Below are positions 1 through 7,647 of a stretch of 28,281 nt of DNA, in pieces. Within the stretch, counting starts at the first letter, position 1, and each line of letters opens with the position of its first letter. Origin of the DNA: Candidatus Omnitrophota bacterium (GTDB lineage Bacteria; Omnitrophota; Gorgyraeia; Gygaellales; Profunditerraquicolaceae); NCBI GenBank assembly GCA_903882345.1, contig CAIRWO010000142.1, positions 1 through 28,281 of the forward strand, in the 5' to 3' direction. Under the pieces are notes generated by a model. That model was not told the origin of the DNA, made no database searches, and was given only the letters and a program-made list of their open reading frames with translations. The position numbers were made by a program, and so were the translations under genes.

Positions 1-57
1 GGGACATATTTGCCGGCCGCCGACTGAATGCGGCAAGGACTTTGGAGTCATTGAATA

Positions 58-990
58 TCACTTGGCTTCTATTGTCTTGGTTTCTTGAATATTGACCAGC
101 CGGTCGGAAAGCCGGTCTAACCTTTTCTGGCTGTCGGTATATTTAGAGCCGGCATTCGCAAGGTGCGTGCCGAGAACATCAAAATCTTCCTTAAATTTGT
201 TTATCTCGATAGAGAGCGTACTTAAGTTTTTCAAGATCGCCTTGGCATTCTCTTCGATCTTAAGCCCCTTAAGCCCCAGACAGATTACTTGAAGATAGGC
301 GTAGAATGTATTTGGCGAAACCGGGATGACTTTCTTGGACGTGAAATAAGAAAACATATCTTCTTTTATGATGATCTCGTAATACACGTTTTCCGCGGGG
401 ATATACATAAACCCGAAATCATAGGTATTCTCTTCCGGCAGGATATATTTGGCGGCGATCTCATCAACGCGGTTCTTTACGTCCTGAATGAATTTTTTAC
501 GGTAGGCGGCCTTCGTTTGCTCGTCAGGTGCATCCAGCATCTTCTGGAAATTCTCCAGGCTGAATTTCGCGTCAACAGGCACCAGCCGTTCTCCGAGGCG
601 GATTACGGCATCCACCGCTTCCGAAGACTTAAACCTGTATTGAGTATGGAAATGGTCCTTGGGCAGGACCTGGGACAATAAATTTTCCAGCAAGGTCTCT
701 CCCATCTGGCCCCGGAATTTTGGGGCGCGCAGAAGCTCCTGCAGGCTGGAAATATCCTTGCTTATTTCATATATCGACCGGTTGGTTTCTTCAAGCCTTC
801 CCAGGTTTTCCCTGATATTGCCGAAGATGCCGGTGATATTTCCCAGGTTCTGGCCGATGGCATTGCTTGATTGCTGCAGGGAAAGGGTCATCTGGTTGAG
901 CCGCTCATTAACCTGCGAAGAAATTTTCAGCACCACCGCGATGATTGCGATAGCAAATGCGACAAATAATAAAGCGATAAGCCAAAGCAT
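58..990 (-). CDS. rmuC: RmuC-family DNA recombination protein
   Basis: RmuC proteins are membrane-anchored, coiled-coil proteins with a nuclease-like fold that limit recombination at inverted repeats; the exact activity is not settled. Residues 1-22 form one hydrophobic helix. Residues about 25-88 are polar and heptad-like, as in a coiled coil. The RmuC domain follows from about residue 90 (FRGQMGETLLENLL) with the PVDAKF motif at 138-143, whose D140 and K142 fit a PD-(D/E)xK core, and YIPAENVYYEIIIK further on. At 310 aa it is shorter than the roughly 475 aa E. coli protein but covers the whole domain. The ATG is preceded by a strong AGGAGG at a normal distance, which fixes the start. It is the last gene of the run. 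Family assignment is firm. Confidence 0.9.
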   Translation of the reverse strand: MLWLIALLFVAFAIAIIAVVLKISSQVNERLNQMTLSLQQSSNAIGQNLGNITGIFGNIRENLGRLEETNRSIYEISKDISSLQELLRAPKFRGQMGETLLENLLSQVLPKDHFHTQYRFKSSEAVDAVIRLGERLVPVDAKFSLENFQKMLDAPDEQTKAAYRKKFIQDVKNRVDEIAAKYILPEENTYDFGFMYIPAENVYYEIIIKEDMFSYFTSKKVIPVSPNTFYAYLQVICLGLKGLKIEENAKAILKNLSTLSIEINKFKEDFDVLGTHLANAGSKYTDSQKRLDRLSDRLVNIQETKTIEAK

Positions 991-1038
991 AAGCCTCCTG
1001 TTACTTGTTTATTAAGTATACCACTTTATATTATTTTT

Positions 1039-1758
1039 CTAAAGCAAATAATCCTTTTTTACGCGCTGGAGGCTGCGATAAATGTTCTTCTTTACATCCG
1101 GGCAGGTTTTTTTCATCTCGCTGATGATCTTAGCCATTTTGCAGCGGTTGGAGATTTCTGAATTCGGACATTTACAGTTATGATTCGGCAGCCCGGCAGC
1201 CTTGGCGAATTTTACGATCATATATTCTTCTACATAAGCAAGCGGCCGGATAAGCGTGATCTTGCCCTTAAACAACTCTTGCTTAGGCGACATCGCCGAG
1301 ATTTCGCCATGAAAAAACAAATTCATCAGTATTGTTTCTATGATGTCGTCCATATGGTGGCCCAGCGCGACTTTACTGAAACCAAAACGATTAGCAGTCT
1401 CAAACAGCGCTTTCCTCCTGTTCCAGGAACACCAAAAGCAATCGATATCTTTACGCTTGATTTTCTTCAGCGCGTCGCATTTTTCAATATGATAAGCTAT
1501 GCCGATTTTTTTAAAATATTTCTCCAGGGGCTTGGCAACGGATTTAGGATAGCCCATATCGATATGCACAGCCAGCAGCTCATATTTTATCGGCACGAAC
1601 TTGCGGCGGTCGTTCAAGACATTTAAGAGCGTCAAGCTGTCTTTCCCTCCGGATACCGCGACTGCGACCTTATCGCCGTCGGACATCATCCCGTAGTCGG
1701 TGATCGCCTTGCCGACGCGCTTGGAAATATAAAACTCCGCTCCCGTTATAATACCCAT
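1039..1758 (-). CDS. ttcA: TtcA-like tRNA 2-thiocytidine synthetase (PP-loop ATPase)
   Basis: Likely adenylates and thiolates C32 of some tRNAs in the cytoplasm. The PP-loop SGGKDS lies at residues 36-41. The CxxC pair C107/C110 sits in DCFWCSWNRRKALF, matching the cluster-binding CxxC of TtcA. GHHMDDIIETILMN follows at 133-146, and further cysteines are at C195, C197 and C206. At 239 aa it is a compact family member. The ATG has AAGGA a few bases upstream. The left arm of a long inverted repeat (1768-1932) begins 10 bp before the start codon, so the leader of this gene is mostly that element. Another PP-loop tRNA thiolase of the TtcA/TtuA superfamily is possible; the N-terminal zinc fingers of TtuA are absent, which favours TtcA. 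Confidence 0.82.
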   Translation of the reverse strand: MGIITGAEFYISKRVGKAITDYGMMSDGDKVAVAVSGGKDSLTLLNVLNDRRKFVPIKYELLAVHIDMGYPKSVAKPLEKYFKKIGIAYHIEKCDALKKIKRKDIDCFWCSWNRRKALFETANRFGFSKVALGHHMDDIIETILMNLFFHGEISAMSPKQELFKGKITLIRPLAYVEEYMIVKFAKAAGLPNHNCKCPNSEISNRCKMAKIISEMKKTCPDVKKNIYRSLQRVKKDYLL

Positions 1759-1767
1759 ATTCCTTAA

Positions 1768-1932
1768 AAGGACCGTTTCCTGATAACCCTTTAAATAACA
1801 ATGGGTTCCTATGGAACTGTCCCTGTTACGATATTAAACTGTTAAACAATCTCTTTTATTGGTAAGCTGATCAATAGGGACAGTTCCTACAAAACTTATT
1901 ATTTCAGATATAGTTATAAGGAAACGGTCCTT
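1768..1932. repeat. 165-bp imperfect palindrome with two nested inverted-repeat pairs
   Basis: The outer arms 1768-1787 and 1913-1932 are complementary over 20 bp with one mismatch (core AAGGACCGTTTCC). The inner arms 1813-1824 and 1876-1887 are a perfect 12-bp match (GGAACTGTCCCT). The gaps between outer and inner arms are exactly 25 bp on each side, so the whole block is symmetric about position 1850. The two arm types resemble each other (GGACCGTTTCC against GGACAGTTCC). The element fills nearly all the space between malQ and ttcA and holds no ORF. It could be a miniature inverted-repeat element, or a REP-like structure mobilised in trans; no transposase is in the window. Confidence 0.75.
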
Positions 1933-1939
1933 ACTTAAG

Positions 1940-3763
1940 TTACCTGCCGGAGGCAGTGACCAGTTCTTTGATCTGTTGGCTGACCGGATGGTTCAATAAT
2001 TCTTCAAGGTAGAGCGGAACGGCCAGGGACCAGTTTTCCGAACTGATCGTGCCGGGACGGTTAATCCTGTATTGGTAGGGGTCGCCTTTCAAGATATCGG
2101 CAAGGTAAAGCCAGTCGGTTATCAACTGTATGCAGAATATCGCCTGCGAACCCAGCGTCAGCTTCAATACCGCCCGGACGATTTCCGCATCGGCCTTTTC
2201 CCGCATTGGCCCGGGGATCCTTAGTACCTTCCAAAGCTTTTCCTTTTCCTGATAAGAGTTTTTATAGAGGTCAATGAAATCAGCCAGGTCTTCTTTTCTT
2301 TTACCTAGGATATGCACCAACACGTCAACGGAATTAATACTGTTCAACCAACGCAGCCTTGCATGACAAGACAGGTTAATATCGAAGAGTTTATCTTTTA
2401 CCTGAAGGAAGTCGATCTTGCGTTCGTTACATTTACGGATAAAAAGCGCTTCATCTACCGTGCCGGCCTCATTTTCCCACCACGCCGGCCAATTTGTCGT
2501 ATCGTGCGTAGAAAGCATTGCCACGGACAACTGCCGGTATTCATGAGGCAGAAGAAAATCATGCCGGGTTTTCCAGTCCTTTACCCAACGCTGTACGTCA
2601 TTACCGGGGATACCTAACTCCTTTAATGTCTCTGTGCAGTCTTTAGGGATCACACCCAGGTCTTCGGCGCAAAGAAGCAGTTTTGTGCTATTTATAATTT
2701 CTAATAGCAGGCCCCTGCCGTGTTCTTTCCACACCCCCTCTTCCCATGGGTCGAAAAAACCATTCAACCCCTGATTAGCCAAAGGTTCATCATAATGAAT
2801 GCTCCAGATCCTAAAAAGTCCCACCACATGGTCTATCCTTAGTATATCGTAAAAATTCTCTGCCACCTTAAGCTTCTCTTTCAAATACCTGTAACCGTCA
2901 CTGGCTATCGCCTTCCATTCATAGGTCGGCATTCCCCAGCGCTGGCCTTTGGCGCAGTACATATCAGGCGGCGCACCGGCGGCAAACCCCAGCTTAAAAA
3001 ATCCCGGATGCGCCCAGACATCGGCGCTGTCCCTGGATACCAGTATCGGCAAATCTCCATTGATTAAGATACCTTTTGCCGCGGCGTATTCTTTGGCGGC
3101 TCTAAACTGCCTGTAAAGCTGCCACTGCACCCACATCTGGAACATAACCTCTTCATTATGTATCCCTTGGAACGTCTTTAACTCGGAGGCGTCCCTATCC
3201 TTATAGCAAGCCTGCCAATCATACCAGGCCCTCTCTTTAAGGTATTTTTTCAGCACCTTAAATAATGAAAAATCAAGCAGCCAATAGTTATTATCGATAA
3301 TAAACTTTTTAAATTCTCCGTTCTCACAGCTGCCTTCCTCAATAAACATGCTCCAGAGTAAATCCGTCTTTGCCTTTTTGATCCCGTAGTCAATGCGGCC
3401 GCTGCCTGCAGGAAAGGTTTGTTTTATTGCCTCAATTTTTTTCCGGATGGATTCTTTCTGATAAGAATCGAGCAGGCGCAGGCAGATGTAAGCCGGCTCT
3501 AAGGCGAACGAACTTAGCGAGTCGTACGGGCAGTATGCAGATCCGGTCTCGTTTAACGGTAAAAGCTGGATAATGGAATTACCTGTCTCAACCGCCCAGT
3601 CAACCAAAAGCTTCAGGTCCGCAAAATCGCCGATACCCACACTTCCCCGCGAATAGACGGAAAATAAAGGCGCCAGGACCCCCGCTCTCTTTTTTACGCC
3701 GGTCTTCTGCCATTCGTCTTTTGCCGCAGTAGTTAACAGATAATTACCGAGGTTATCGCTCAT
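1940..3763 (-). CDS. malQ: 4-alpha-glucanotransferase (GH77)
   Basis: Transfers alpha-1,4-glucan segments between maltodextrins or glycogen-derived chains in the cytoplasm. The 607-aa protein spans a full GH77 domain. The three catalytic acids are visible: nucleophile D311 in ILRIDHVVGLFR, acid/base E367 in LLCAEDLG, and D421 in MLSTHDTTNWPAWW. Other family blocks are GDLPILVSRDSADVW (236-250), GAPPDMY (263-269) and, near the C-terminus, YQYRINRPGT. It starts 5 bp after the acsB stop without a clear ribosome binding site, so it is probably read through from the acetyl-CoA gene run. Its last residues overlap a small GC-rich palindrome (1944-1956). It points to glycogen or maltodextrin use, with no other glycogen gene nearby. 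Confidence 0.95.
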   Translation of the reverse strand: MSDNLGNYLLTTAAKDEWQKTGVKKRAGVLAPLFSVYSRGSVGIGDFADLKLLVDWAVETGNSIIQLLPLNETGSAYCPYDSLSSFALEPAYICLRLLDSYQKESIRKKIEAIKQTFPAGSGRIDYGIKKAKTDLLWSMFIEEGSCENGEFKKFIIDNNYWLLDFSLFKVLKKYLKERAWYDWQACYKDRDASELKTFQGIHNEEVMFQMWVQWQLYRQFRAAKEYAAAKGILINGDLPILVSRDSADVWAHPGFFKLGFAAGAPPDMYCAKGQRWGMPTYEWKAIASDGYRYLKEKLKVAENFYDILRIDHVVGLFRIWSIHYDEPLANQGLNGFFDPWEEGVWKEHGRGLLLEIINSTKLLLCAEDLGVIPKDCTETLKELGIPGNDVQRWVKDWKTRHDFLLPHEYRQLSVAMLSTHDTTNWPAWWENEAGTVDEALFIRKCNERKIDFLQVKDKLFDINLSCHARLRWLNSINSVDVLVHILGKRKEDLADFIDLYKNSYQEKEKLWKVLRIPGPMREKADAEIVRAVLKLTLGSQAIFCIQLITDWLYLADILKGDPYQYRINRPGTISSENWSLAVPLYLEELLNHPVSQQIKELVTASGR

Positions 3764-3768
3764 ATATA

Positions 3769-5949
3769 TTAAATTAACGGCTCCATGGTTAAAGCAGGAT
3801 GATTGACTTTCGCCAGGAAGCTTACCAATTCTTCCGCGGTTGTAGCAATTGTCTCATCGGCGATCTTATCGATCAAACCGGATTCGCCTAATTCTTCCGC
3901 GCGCTTCTTAAGTTTATCTGCCAAAATATCCTTTAGCTCCTTGGGCATCCAGACCACCCGTTTAAGCCCGCCCTCCGCGCTGATAAATTTTCTGCTGACG
4001 ATATAAAGCTTGCCGATCCCCAGGAACCCGGGGGTCTGAACGCCGCCGCCCACAGATCCGGCAAGCGTGGTAAAAGTCATACCACTGGGGGTCATGCCGG
4101 AATGATCACGGTGCACGATCATCACGCCGTTTGCCTCCGGAATAACTGCCGCGATGCATTCGAAACAACCGCAGGACGACTGCGGAGCGTCCATTAACGA
4201 ATACATGCTTACCTTTTCCACGGTTTTATTGGACTTATTATAGATAAATTCATTAATATTCTTCCATTGGCCAAGCCTATCATCCGTAATCCCGCCTTTT
4301 ATGATCGGCTGGTTCGGGCCGGTAGGCGTAATTTCATAAGATGCCTTGGCATCCAGCCAGGAATAGGCTCCGCAAAGGCCCAAGCGTTCGGGCGTTACTA
4401 TACAGACATGATTAGGCGCGAAAGACTGGCAGAGTAAACAGGAATAAAACGTATCCACGCTTTCATCGTTCATCCCGCTTAAGCGCTCGTCGCGTTCGCC
4501 ATAGGCCTTCTGCGCTGTGGCCACCATTTTGTCTACGTCCTCCTGACGGGTATAAAGTTTAACCTGAACCTTATCCACGATCGCGCTGTATTCCTGATGC
4601 AGCATCGCATGCAGGATCACGCCTAGGTGCTTTAGCCGGAAACCTTTGTTAAAGGTGTCATTGGATATCCTTATCCAGTTCATATCCCGCTGGCCAACGT
4701 GCATTATGCCCATCGCGTAATTTACAAAGCGGTGGATCTGGCGCTCTAAGATCGGCTCAAAGTCTTTCTGCATTTTGCGTCCGGCAACTTCGGCGATGAT
4801 TGCCAGCGGCATTGATCTCTTGCCTTTTTCCAACTGATCTATATCCGGGCCGATCAGCTCGAATTTACCGTCTTCTACTGCGTTGGATTCCAGCGTAGTC
4901 AAATACTCAAACGCCGCGCTGGCTTTACCGCCGAATTCAACATACAGCTGCTCGCGGCGCACCCGCTCTCCTTCAAATGCCGCGGCATAAGCTACGGGTA
5001 TGGGGACTGAACTGACCTTTACTTTTATGCCCCTTACTTCAATACAGCGCGGCACAATATTTTTATAATTGAGTTCCTTGACCAGCGCTTCATAGGTCGT
5101 AATACCGGAGGCCTTGATTTCCGGAATATCCGTATCTGCGATCACCGGAAAACCCATATTTATTGCCGCGGCAGCCGTAGCGCATTTGATCTCGTCGACC
5201 TTACCCAAAGCCAGGGCAAAAGCAAGCACGCGTTCTTTCATATACATCAGGCACTTCTGGGCCTCGCCTGGTTTAACCCCGCCAAAAGTCAATGCCGCGC
5301 GGATCGCCCAATTCAAGGCATATACAGCGGATATCGTATCGCGGCCGTAAGGCACGATATAATTATCCCAGCCCATCTGGATATTTTCTTCCAACAACTG
5401 GTCGATTATCGAGCGGCCTTCCGACTGCGAACCGACAAAGATCAAGATATTTCTCTCCTGCAGCTGCCGGATGATCTCGACTGCGGTTTTATTATCCGGA
5501 GCAGCGCCCAATATCGCGGCAAATCCCGACATACGGCCATCTACCAGTTGGATGCCCAGCGAACGCAAGATATTATCGGTAAAAAACCCGTTACAGTCTT
5601 TCTGGGGCTCCTGTCCGTAGAGATAACGCAGAGCAACAATGATCTCTTCACAGAACAATGTCGACATACCGGCATTTAAAGCATCTCCCAAATAAGGAAG
5701 CCAGACTTTCTCCGAGGGGATATCCGGTAAAAGGGATTTCGCGTGCTCAAGGATCGGCAACACATCTTTTAATGTTTCTACCTTTGCCCCCAATAACGCG
5801 TTTGCCGCGGGCAGATAAAACGCGGTTTCCGGAAAACCGATCTTTTGAGCCGGCCCTTTTTCCTTGATTGCCTTATCTAAAAAATCCGATGCCTGTTTAA
5901 AGATATCCTGTGAGCCGCGAATAACCAGCTCTGCTATAACTTTAGACAT
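3769..5949 (-). CDS. acsB: CO dehydrogenase/acetyl-CoA synthase, acetyl-CoA synthase subunit
   Basis: Joins CO, a methyl group from the corrinoid protein, and CoA into acetyl-CoA. At 726 aa it has the size of the full-length bacterial enzyme, including the N-terminal CODH-contacting domain. The A-cluster ligands are all present: C504, C507, C516 and C526 (C-x2-C-x8-C-x9-C) for the 4Fe-4S cluster, and the Cys-Gly-Cys at C593/C595 for nickel. It overlaps the end of the upstream oxidoreductase gene by 8 bp and has its own GGAGA 9 bp before ATG. The usual partners acsC, acsD and acsE are not next to it; malQ follows instead. Since every metal ligand is kept, it is probably active, with its partners encoded elsewhere. 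Confidence 0.97.
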   Translation of the reverse strand: MSKVIAELVIRGSQDIFKQASDFLDKAIKEKGPAQKIGFPETAFYLPAANALLGAKVETLKDVLPILEHAKSLLPDIPSEKVWLPYLGDALNAGMSTLFCEEIIVALRYLYGQEPQKDCNGFFTDNILRSLGIQLVDGRMSGFAAILGAAPDNKTAVEIIRQLQERNILIFVGSQSEGRSIIDQLLEENIQMGWDNYIVPYGRDTISAVYALNWAIRAALTFGGVKPGEAQKCLMYMKERVLAFALALGKVDEIKCATAAAAINMGFPVIADTDIPEIKASGITTYEALVKELNYKNIVPRCIEVRGIKVKVSSVPIPVAYAAAFEGERVRREQLYVEFGGKASAAFEYLTTLESNAVEDGKFELIGPDIDQLEKGKRSMPLAIIAEVAGRKMQKDFEPILERQIHRFVNYAMGIMHVGQRDMNWIRISNDTFNKGFRLKHLGVILHAMLHQEYSAIVDKVQVKLYTRQEDVDKMVATAQKAYGERDERLSGMNDESVDTFYSCLLCQSFAPNHVCIVTPERLGLCGAYSWLDAKASYEITPTGPNQPIIKGGITDDRLGQWKNINEFIYNKSNKTVEKVSMYSLMDAPQSSCGCFECIAAVIPEANGVMIVHRDHSGMTPSGMTFTTLAGSVGGGVQTPGFLGIGKLYIVSRKFISAEGGLKRVVWMPKELKDILADKLKKRAEELGESGLIDKIADETIATTAEELVSFLAKVNHPALTMEPLI

Positions 5950-7204
5950 AGAGAGTCTCCTTGTCTTTGATAAAATCCATAATATCCGGATAGCCGAAAT
6001 TTTCGCTCAGTAGTCTGCCTTTTAAAGACGCGATGTCCACTTTCTCCCTGATCAACCTCAAAAATACACCGCTATTTTTTATGTCTCCGACAAGCACTGC
6101 GCCGACAAGCAGATTATTTTTGACGAGCAATTTTTTATAAATATTCGCTTTTGTATCAAGTATTTTTAATTCTTCAAAAGCGGGGTCTTTGCCTGTATTA
6201 AAAATACCTAAAGACACAACCGGCAAACCGAAAAATTCCAGGGAATTCATCCCTAACGCGCCCTCATAATCAACTTTATCCCCGGCCATATTCATTCCGG
6301 CGATCTTGCCCTGTTCAATTGCCACCGGCCAGAGAGCATTAACGGAAGATTTTCCCAGCGTTAGATCAAACGCCTCGCATACGTCGCCTGCCGCGTAGAT
6401 GTTGGCAACATCCGTCTGCAAAAGATGGTTGACGACTATGCCTTCGTTAATTTTTACCTGGTTGTCTTTAACCGAATCAATATTCGGAGAAACGCCTTTA
6501 GCGGCAATTACCAGAGAAGAGCCGATCGCCTTACCGGAGTCCAGCTTAACCGCTTTTACTTCCCCTTCGCCGATAATTTCTACGGCATCCTGCCCAAGTA
6601 AGAGTTCAATACCGTTCTGCCCCAGCTTCTGCTGGACAAAAACTGCTGCCTGGGGATCCAGCACCTGCGACAATACTTGTTTAGACTTAACTATGACCTT
6701 TACTTCGATCTTTCTCTTGCTTAAGGCATAAGCTGCCTTAAGTCCGATCAGGCCGCCGCCTAAAATACAGGCGGTCCGTGTGACCGGCAGCAGGCCTTCG
6801 ATATCTTTCGCGTCTTTTAGCGTGCGGAAACCATATACGCCGGTTTTCTTTATTCCTTTTACTTCAGGAAATTTGGGGGAGGCGCCGGTAGCGATAAGCA
6901 AAGAATCGTAGCCCAGTTGGCTCCGGTCTTCTAAAATAATCCGGTTCTTTTTGGGGTCAACGCGGGAAACCTTTTTATTTAACAAAAGTTCTATATTATT
7001 ATCCTTATAAAAATCCGCGCTGCGGTATAAAATCTTATCTTCTTTTACGTCGCCTGCCAAATAATACGAAATGAGGCAGCGGCAATAAGAAGGGTTATCT
7101 TCGTCGGAAATAATCGTGATCTTGGAATCTTTATCGGTTCTGCGGATCGCCTCAATTGCCGCAATCCCGGCAGCAGAGTTACCGATGATTATAAACTGTT
7201 TCAT
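5942..7204 (-). CDS. FAD/NAD(P)-dependent oxidoreductase, probable ferredoxin:NAD oxidoreductase of the CODH module
   Basis: A 420-aa flavoprotein of the NirB/NADH-oxidase/rubredoxin-reductase type. The FAD-binding fold starts the protein (GNSAAG at 8-13). ATGASPKFPEVKG closes the first half, the NAD(P) site is GGGLIGLKAAYAL, and the second FAD motif is IYAAGDVCEA. Residues 39-45 contain C41-R-C43 close to the flavin, where related enzymes hold a redox-active cysteine. It overlaps the ferredoxin gene by 4 bp (ATGA) and acsB by 8 bp, so these genes are translationally coupled. In CO-using bacteria a cooS, cooF, flavoprotein trio is known and is thought to pass electrons between CODH-reduced ferredoxin and NAD(P). 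That role is inferred from context; substrate and partner are not proven by sequence. Confidence 0.85.
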   Translation of the reverse strand: MKQFIIIGNSAAGIAAIEAIRRTDKDSKITIISDEDNPSYCRCLISYYLAGDVKEDKILYRSADFYKDNNIELLLNKKVSRVDPKKNRIILEDRSQLGYDSLLIATGASPKFPEVKGIKKTGVYGFRTLKDAKDIEGLLPVTRTACILGGGLIGLKAAYALSKRKIEVKVIVKSKQVLSQVLDPQAAVFVQQKLGQNGIELLLGQDAVEIIGEGEVKAVKLDSGKAIGSSLVIAAKGVSPNIDSVKDNQVKINEGIVVNHLLQTDVANIYAAGDVCEAFDLTLGKSSVNALWPVAIEQGKIAGMNMAGDKVDYEGALGMNSLEFFGLPVVSLGIFNTGKDPAFEELKILDTKANIYKKLLVKNNLLVGAVLVGDIKNSGVFLRLIREKVDIASLKGRLLSENFGYPDIMDFIKDKETLYV

Positions 7205-7644
7205 TTGCTTAAGACCTCTTCCTCCCAGATGATCGCCCCGGTCGGGCAGGCGACAATGCAGCTAGGCTCGTCTTTATCTTTACACTTATCGCAGCGCAGG
7301 GGTATTTTAGCCGCGATATCCGGCCGGATCGCTCCATAAGGGCAGGCCATCACGCACATCCAGCATCCCACGCAGCGCGCCTTATCATGGCTTACCCCTT
7401 TTTCTTTATCAAAGGTTATTGCCGCCGCCATACAGGCATCCAGGCACTTGGGGTCCTTGCAACTGCGGCAGGAAACCGGATAATTCTTGCCTTTTGAGAA
7501 GAGGATTTTTTTTCTTGGCAAAGGCGGGATCTTTTCCCGGATCGCTTTTAACAAATCCCCGCTCTCAGAATGCACCACGGCGCAGGCGATCAAGCAAGAT
7601 TTGCAGCCTAAACATTTATCTGCTTTGTAATATAATTGTTTCAT
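7201..7644 (-). CDS. cooF: CooF/HycB-type 4x[4Fe-4S] ferredoxin
   Basis: Polyferredoxin that should carry electrons from CO dehydrogenase to the flavoprotein encoded directly downstream. The 147 aa contain 16 cysteines in four groups: C11/C14/C17/C21, C59/C62/C67/C71, C91/C94/C97/C101 and C118/C121/C129/C133. This is the four-cluster layout of the CooF, HycB and DmsB ferredoxin subunits. The gene starts 3 bp after the cooS stop with no good ribosome binding site, consistent with translational coupling, and ends in an ATGA overlap with the next gene. There is no signal peptide, so it is cytoplasmic. The CooF name rests on family plus position; other HycB-like roles cannot be excluded. Confidence 0.88.
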   Translation of the reverse strand: MKQLYYKADKCLGCKSCLIACAVVHSESGDLLKAIREKIPPLPRKKILFSKGKNYPVSCRSCKDPKCLDACMAAAITFDKEKGVSHDKARCVGCWMCVMACPYGAIRPDIAAKIPLRCDKCKDKDEPSCIVACPTGAIIWEEEVLSK

Positions 7645-7647
7645 TTT

